From positions 1-34,413 of IMG/VR virus record IMGVR_UViG_3300013233_000110: DNA of 34,413 nt; one strand, written 5' to 3'. How positions within the stretch are numbered: the first letter of the stretch is position 1; every line of letters starts with the position of its first letter. A model generated the notes under the pieces. The model was not told the origin of the DNA. It ran no database searches and saw only the letters and a program-made list of their open reading frames with translations. Both the position numbers and the translations under genes were made by a program. Source of the DNA: a virus. Positions 30,976-34,413 of the stretch are shown piece after piece.

Positions 30976-32691
30976 CCCGGCTCGTGGTGATCCGTAGTCG
31001 ATATTGCGACTCGCACAGTATTGGCCATTACTCCATGCAAGACGTGCAATGCGATGTGCGAAAGTTTCCATATCTTCATTGTCGTATGGAGTAAATCCGC
31101 TGCCTTCAATATCCCACCATTTATCAAAATCGCTTTTAGGCTTCATGTCGGCGACATTGGTGTCGTTAACATGACTTGAAGCCGTGGATATTTTCTTAGG
31201 CTCCGTTTTTTTAGTTTCTACTGATATTTGTTCAGCATCATGCTCAACGTCTGCCGTGCGCTCTCTTAACTCACGCTCTGCCCGTTCATTTCTGGCAATG
31301 ACTGCTGCTTTGGCTTCGGCTTGTTCGCGTGCTTTGGCTTCGGCCTTGGCCTGTTCTTCCTTGCGGATCTTCTCGCGTTCGGCTTCCATGCGTTTTGCTT
31401 CGGCTTCTTGGTGTTCAGCAATGCGAATTTTCACCACTGCAACGAAATCATCATGCGGCTTGGTGATGATGTGCTGAATATCAGCGAACAGGAAAGCATA
31501 ACTATCGTCGGTCAGTTCAAGCCATGCTTTCACGTTCGCATCAATAGCATCAGCCACTTCATTGGCTTCAATCTTCACCCGTGCAAGTTCGGTGTTCAGT
31601 GCATTGCGCAGTGATTCGATGGTGCGCTTGTTTTTGATAACGCCAGTGAAATCTTCCTTAATATTCGGCATACACACAGCGCCATGCAAGCGCTCATCAA
31701 GGCTGTCTAAGTGCCTTCTGAACACATTACGCGCACCCATTATCATGCCTCCTTTGATACTCTGCTTGCGCGATTTCACCAGTTTATCCAAGGCAAGACG
31801 CTTGGTTCGCATTTCAGCTTTCAGGTCGTCGATGGTGGTGAATAGAGCATCAATATCTGCTGTTTGAGATAGTGCCGCTTTCTTGACTGCATCAAGTTCC
31901 TTTTCTGTTTTGGAGCAGAATTTCACCAGAGCATCAGCATTGGCAAAGTCCTCATCGGTTTCAAGTTCGGTATTGATCGAGCGGATAAACTGCAATGCTG
32001 TTGCTTTGTAACTGTCCAGATTCGACTTGGTGACACCGCCTTCAATCTGCACATTCAATGCGGGTAGGCTTTCGACTTGTTCGGCGATTGGCTCGATGGT
32101 TACTTCCGGCGCTTCGTATGATTCAAGATCGGCTGCAAACTGTCGCCAGTGCTTTACAATATCAGAAGCAAGAGAATCATCGTATTTATACCAAAGCTGA
32201 ACCATGTTTTCTTTTGTTCCATCGCTTGCAACAAACAAGCATTTCTTTAATCCACCAACCAGCATTTGCTGGGTCATCTGTACCTTGTATTGCATATCAA
32301 GATCATCAATGGATGTGATTGCTGCAAGTTTGGTATTGATAAGCTTATGCTCAAAGCAGAATGTCTCGAACATATCGACACCATCGAATGATGCCGAAAG
32401 AGGCAGCCCATCAAAATCAAGCGTAGCAGTTACAGGAAATAGCTCCTCACCTTCATGTCCTTCGATAATCTTTCTGGCGAGAGCTTCCGTCTTGTGGCCA
32501 TCATCGAAGCGCGCCTGTGTTGCGCTATCAACTTCCTCGGCGACTCCGGTTTTGCGCTCTCGAAGCAGATCATCGCGTGTTTTATAGCTTGATAGCCCCA
32601 TCATCACGGGCGCATCTGATGCCCCGAAATGCTTGGCGCGGAAGTCTAGCCATTCTTTACTACCTTGAATTAGTCCTTTGACGATGTTCAT
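30973..32691 (-). CDS. YqaJ-type recombination exonuclease with coiled-coil C-terminus
   Basis: Residues 1-200 match the lambda-exonuclease/YqaJ viral recombinase family: IQGSKEWLDFRAKHFGASDA, the acidic SASFDGVD and FEHKLINTK, which supply the Asp and Glu-x-Lys metal/catalytic residues. The remaining 370 residues are helical, with an Ala/Glu/Arg-rich coiled coil at about 420-475 (EEQAKAEAKAREQAEAKAAV) and a C-terminal part like a Lar/DUF-type module. At 572 aa this is long for the family, so it is a fusion. ATG 32691 overlaps the annealing-protein stop (ATGA). It would resect DNA ends for the Bet-like partner. Confidence 0.85.
   Translation of the reverse strand: MNIVKGLIQGSKEWLDFRAKHFGASDAPVMMGLSSYKTRDDLLRERKTGVAEEVDSATQARFDDGHKTEALARKIIEGHEGEELFPVTATLDFDGLPLSASFDGVDMFETFCFEHKLINTKLAAITSIDDLDMQYKVQMTQQMLVGGLKKCLFVASDGTKENMVQLWYKYDDSLASDIVKHWRQFAADLESYEAPEVTIEPIAEQVESLPALNVQIEGGVTKSNLDSYKATALQFIRSINTELETDEDFANADALVKFCSKTEKELDAVKKAALSQTADIDALFTTIDDLKAEMRTKRLALDKLVKSRKQSIKGGMIMGARNVFRRHLDSLDERLHGAVCMPNIKEDFTGVIKNKRTIESLRNALNTELARVKIEANEVADAIDANVKAWLELTDDSYAFLFADIQHIITKPHDDFVAVVKIRIAEHQEAEAKRMEAEREKIRKEEQAKAEAKAREQAEAKAAVIARNERAERELRERTADVEHDAEQISVETKKTEPKKISTASSHVNDTNVADMKPKSDFDKWWDIEGSGFTPYDNEDMETFAHRIARLAWSNGQYCASRNIDYGSPRAG
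31728..31738 (-). repeat. GGGTGCGCGTA, copy 5 (minus strand)
   Basis: Exact 11-bp copy on the minus strand (plus-strand text TACGCGCACCC). It is preceded by TAAT as in the stop-codon copies, although here TAA is out of frame. It lies at an internal ATG of the exonuclease gene. Confidence 0.65.
31738..31755 (-). promoter_or_regulatory. Strong internal ribosome site and ATG in exonuclease gene
   Basis: On the minus strand AAAGGAGG (31748-31755) is followed after seven bases by ATG at 31740, codon 318 of the exonuclease ORF. Few real starts in this window have a better match. Initiation here would give a separate 255-aa product holding the coiled-coil half without the nuclease. Confidence 0.55.
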
Positions 32692-33443
32692 GCTACCACC
32701 TCTGCTTCTGTAATGCTTTCAGCCTTGATGCTGTTTAATGTTTCGCATTGATCCGGTGTTAGTTCTGCTTTCGTTGAGAGGAACGCTATCAATTCACTGG
32801 CTGTTTTCTGGCCGCTTTGAATCATCTTTGTGTATGTTGGCAGATTCTTGTTGAAGATTGCGTCATCCATGTATTCAGGCTCTTGTGGGGTGGCGACCGT
32901 CTGCACTGCACCAACCGATGCCATGCGATCCGCTTCGTCTGGGTCAGCAATGCCAGAGAAGCCAAATGCATAACGTGCTGCCTGGATGGTTGCCTTGTGT
33001 CGCAACATGCGTGCCGGCCACTTCTTCCATGGTTCTGATGTACCCTTACATTCGCTCATATATTCAGTAACTTCGGTGGGGTGAGTGCGATCTTTTCGGA
33101 AGATCCGACAAGTTACAGATTCAAGTGATCCGTTTCCGTTATTGTCGGAAAACTCCATACCATCGAATTGAGGATGTGAGTTAATGATATTCAGCCAGCC
33201 GTCGATTGAGACAATCGGTTGAATACCTCCCCGAGCAGGGAACGCATAAATTTCCTTGGTGATGGGGTTAAGTTTATATTCGTTTGCCACCAACAAGAAT
33301 GCCGCAAACTGCTCATTTGTTACATTCGCTGGCATGACTGTCTTTTTAACAGTTGATTCAAATGCCGCTGGTTCCATGTTGAACCGACTTGCCATTGCCA
33401 CCAATACTGATTTACGTTCCATTGTTGCTACTTGATTACTCAT
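32688..33443 (-). CDS. bet: Bet/RecT-family single-strand annealing protein
   Basis: This protein pairs complementary single strands during phage recombination. Family features are the FAAFLLVANEYKLNPITKEI block, then AFPARGGIQPIVSIDGWLNI and the central CRIFRKDRTHPTEVTEYMSE, ending near KGTSEPWKKWPARMLRHKA. This is the core of the phage Bet family. Length is 251 aa, with an acidic C-terminal tail. The stop overlaps the exonuclease start and its own start overlaps a small membrane protein (ATGA at both ends), forming an exonuclease-annealing pair. Confidence 0.93.
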   Translation of the reverse strand: MSNQVATMERKSVLVAMASRFNMEPAAFESTVKKTVMPANVTNEQFAAFLLVANEYKLNPITKEIYAFPARGGIQPIVSIDGWLNIINSHPQFDGMEFSDNNGNGSLESVTCRIFRKDRTHPTEVTEYMSECKGTSEPWKKWPARMLRHKATIQAARYAFGFSGIADPDEADRMASVGAVQTVATPQEPEYMDDAIFNKNLPTYTKMIQSGQKTASELIAFLSTKAELTPDQCETLNSIKAESITEAEVVA

Positions 33444-33571
33444 CCCACACCTCCAATATCATCATCCCACGGGTCAAAATCCGCGTCGTTTTTTCTGTCC
33501 AGATAGCCGATCACCAGCAGGGAACCAACAACGAACACCACCAAAACAAATACCCAAAACACCAGTTCCAT
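33440..33571 (-). CDS. Small single-span membrane protein, 43 aa
   Basis: The ORF starts at ATG 33571, overlapping the upstream stop (TAATG), and ends in an ATGA overlap with the annealing-protein gene. Residues 2-23 are a membrane helix (ELVFWVFVLVVFVVGSLLVI), followed by an acidic tail (DRKNDADFDPWDDDIGGVG). Overlaps at both ends make it a credible gene despite its size. A membrane protein inside the early recombination operon could act in exclusion or host inhibition; that is inference. Confidence 0.7.
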   Translation of the reverse strand: MELVFWVFVLVVFVVGSLLVIGYLDRKNDADFDPWDDDIGGVG

Positions 33572-33783
33572 TATGCTACTTCCTTTAATTCATATTCAGC
33601 GATAGTTGAAACACCACCGCGCTTTGTTGGCACTTGACGCTTGATAGTTTCGACAATGAAACCACGCTCGCGTAAATCCCATATTCTCGCACCGCAACGC
33701 TGGATGCCGTATTTCCGCCACATTGATTCAGCCGTAATGTTTCCGCGCTTCAATTCTTTCAGTATCAGTTCACAATCACTCAT
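33571..33783 (-). CDS. HTH_39-like winged-helix protein, 70 aa
   Basis: The sequence begins SDCELILKELKRGNITAESM and continues WRKYGIQRCGARIWDLRERG-FIVET, with a C-terminal strand GVSTIAEYELKE. This is the compact helix-turn-helix found in many phage early genes (HTH_39 type). It probably binds DNA, perhaps as an accessory regulator. It is bracketed by ATGA and TAATG overlaps. Confidence 0.75.
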   Translation of the reverse strand: MSDCELILKELKRGNITAESMWRKYGIQRCGARIWDLRERGFIVETIKRQVPTKRGGVSTIAEYELKEVA

Positions 33784-33887
33784 TTCACCCGCTCCACTGC
33801 GACCATCTGTCCGCTTTTCAGTGTCATATATCCATAGGTGGTGTGGCGGTGATTAAAGCGGCGCAGAAAGGCTCTGATGTGGTTCAT
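33780..33887 (-). CDS. Tiny basic protein, 35 aa
   Basis: ATG 33887 overlaps the upstream stop as ATGA, and the stop overlaps the HTH gene start as ATGA. The product is Arg/His-rich at its N-terminus (MNHIRAFLRRFNHRHTTYGY) and ends MTLKSGQMVAVERVK. A longer frame to 34007 exists but would lie inside the upstream gene. The paired overlaps support translation. Function unknown. Confidence 0.55.
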   Translation of the reverse strand: MNHIRAFLRRFNHRHTTYGYMTLKSGQMVAVERVK

Positions 33888-34231
33888 GCCGCTTTCCTCT
33901 GCTCTGACATTGCCTTGGAGATTCCGGCGGCGACTGGATGCATGTGGCGCTTGCCTGATCCGCCGCAGATTGAGCAATACATGCCATTGTCGTTGCATGT
34001 TGGGCATTCGTTGTTTTCCGCTACCTGTTCATTATACAGGTCTTGTGCCCCTTCAAGCATAAGCTCAAACTCATTCCAAAAGTGCAAAGGCCGTTGTTCA
34101 GCCGGTATGTCATCATTTTTTTTAAGACTCAAGTAAGCTGCGATCAGTTCAGAAATCGTGCCTTCTGACTCATCCATGCATTCGATGACTTCATTGTGTT
34201 CTGTATTTGCTGCCCATTGTTCTGCATTCAT
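33884..34231 (-). CDS. Early protein with zinc-ribbon-like motif, 115 aa
   Basis: ATG 34231 has an ideal ribosome site (ggaggtggggat); the ORF could open at 34267 but without one. The body is acidic and helical (MDESEGTISELIAAYLSLKK). It carries CPTCNDNGMYCSICGGSGKR, two C-x2-C pairs spaced like a zinc ribbon or DnaJ-type finger. It is the first gene after the leftward promoter and its stop overlaps the next start (ATGA). Function unknown. Confidence 0.75.
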   Translation of the reverse strand: MNAEQWAANTEHNEVIECMDESEGTISELIAAYLSLKKNDDIPAEQRPLHFWNEFELMLEGAQDLYNEQVAENNECPTCNDNGMYCSICGGSGKRHMHPVAAGISKAMSEQRKAA

Positions 34232-34312
34232 ATCCCCACCTCCAATTCCCATCAGCTGCTTATCCAATCCATGCTATCGCTTAGGATTCCTCTGCGTTGT
34301 GCTGATGTGCGA

Positions 34313-34341
34313 AGTATAAACAAGCTGTTTGCATAAGTCAA
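34313..34341 (-). promoter_or_regulatory. Leftward early promoter (PL-like)
   Basis: On the minus strand TTGACT (34336-34341) is separated by exactly 17 bases from TATACT (34313-34318), one base off consensus in each box. It reads into the ten-gene operon ending with int, about 82 bases upstream of the first start codon. No other promoter in the window is this good. Confidence 0.85.
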
Positions 34342-34354
34342 ACAGAAAGTTTGT
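34318..34354. promoter_or_regulatory. Operator-like dyads over the leftward promoter
   Basis: Three overlapping short dyads cover the promoter: AAACA-AGC-TGTTT (34318-34330), GTTTG-N7-CAAAC (34327-34343) and ACAGAAAGTTTGT (34342-34354). The last resembles ACA...TGT half-sites of 434-type repressors. They would suit binding by a CI/Cro pair whose genes should lie just beyond the window end. Confidence 0.55.
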
Positions 34355-34413
34355 ATTTATTTTAAAGAGGGAGATTCCTCACGGTGGCTAGCTGGTCGTG
34401 ATGTGTGATAGGG

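Noticed and set aside
30831-31127. 98-aa minus-strand ORF across the exonuclease end
   Set aside because: It lies in another frame over the exonuclease C-terminus and lacks a ribosome site; the in-frame extension and DUF551 gene explain the region better.
1-34413. CRISPR array, insertion sequence or transposase
   Set aside because: No regular spacer-repeat pattern, terminal inverted repeats or transposase-like ORF was found on either strand.

Overview
The window is most of the genome of a temperate, short-tailed phage (podovirus) of the epsilon15/BPP-1 type. The evidence is an epsilon15-like portal, gp7-type major capsid protein, Bbp19- and Bbp16-like proteins, T7-like tail-tube and internal virion proteins, and a tyrosine integrase. 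The host is probably a proteobacterium. The attachment core matches the 3' part of a tRNA-Pro(GGG) that encodes its own CCA, and many proteins look gammaproteobacterial, but I cannot name a genus. Phage genes continue on both sides of the attachment core, so this looks like attP in the free or circular phage, not a prophage end. The repressor/Cro, replication and late-regulator genes are not here and probably lie beyond the window edges.

Layout. (a) 1-1530, plus strand: small early or ninR-like genes including a RusA resolvase and an HTH protein. (b) 1535-5853: small and large terminase, a GNAT protein, a small protein and the portal. (c) 5891-8940: staple-like protein, Bbp19, scaffold, major capsid, cement protein and a 57-residue protein, closed by a hairpin terminator. 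(d) 9004-14036: tail-tube A and B and two internal virion proteins. (e) 14036-21994: a 2652-residue polyvalent injected protein with a metalloprotease motif. (f) 22058-25204: tail fibre/spike with a pectate-lyase fold. (g) 25217-27200: lysis and small membrane proteins, including a 29-codon remnant of an NlpC/P60 peptidase. (h) 27175-28452, minus strand: five small unknown accessory genes. (i) 28453-28949: non-coding attP with flanking candidate arm sites and a strong nested hairpin. (j) 28950-34231, minus strand: a tightly coupled operon encoding integrase, xis-like protein, SSB, DUF551-like protein, YqaJ-type exonuclease, Bet/RecT annealing protein and small proteins. It reads from a near-consensus promoter with operator-like dyads at 34313-34354.

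How it works together. The leftward operon supplies homologous recombination (exonuclease, annealing protein, SSB) and site-specific integration. The rightward genes package DNA, build the capsid and short tail, eject the internal proteins and lyse the cell.

The main unexplained signal is an 11-bp word, GGGTGCGCGTA. It occurs exactly five times, with a sixth 10-bp match. Four copies sit one base after the stop codon of a gene that ends a module of the virion cluster. One is on the minus strand at a strong internal start inside the exonuclease gene. Its first bases overlap stop codons (TAR-Y-GGGTGCGCGTA), which suggests a phage-specific regulatory or boundary element. Several genes under 60 codons were found by reading frames and overlaps: 899-1063, 8767-8940, 25587-25745, 26477-26557, 27495-27638, 28282-28452, 33440-33571 and 33780-33887.
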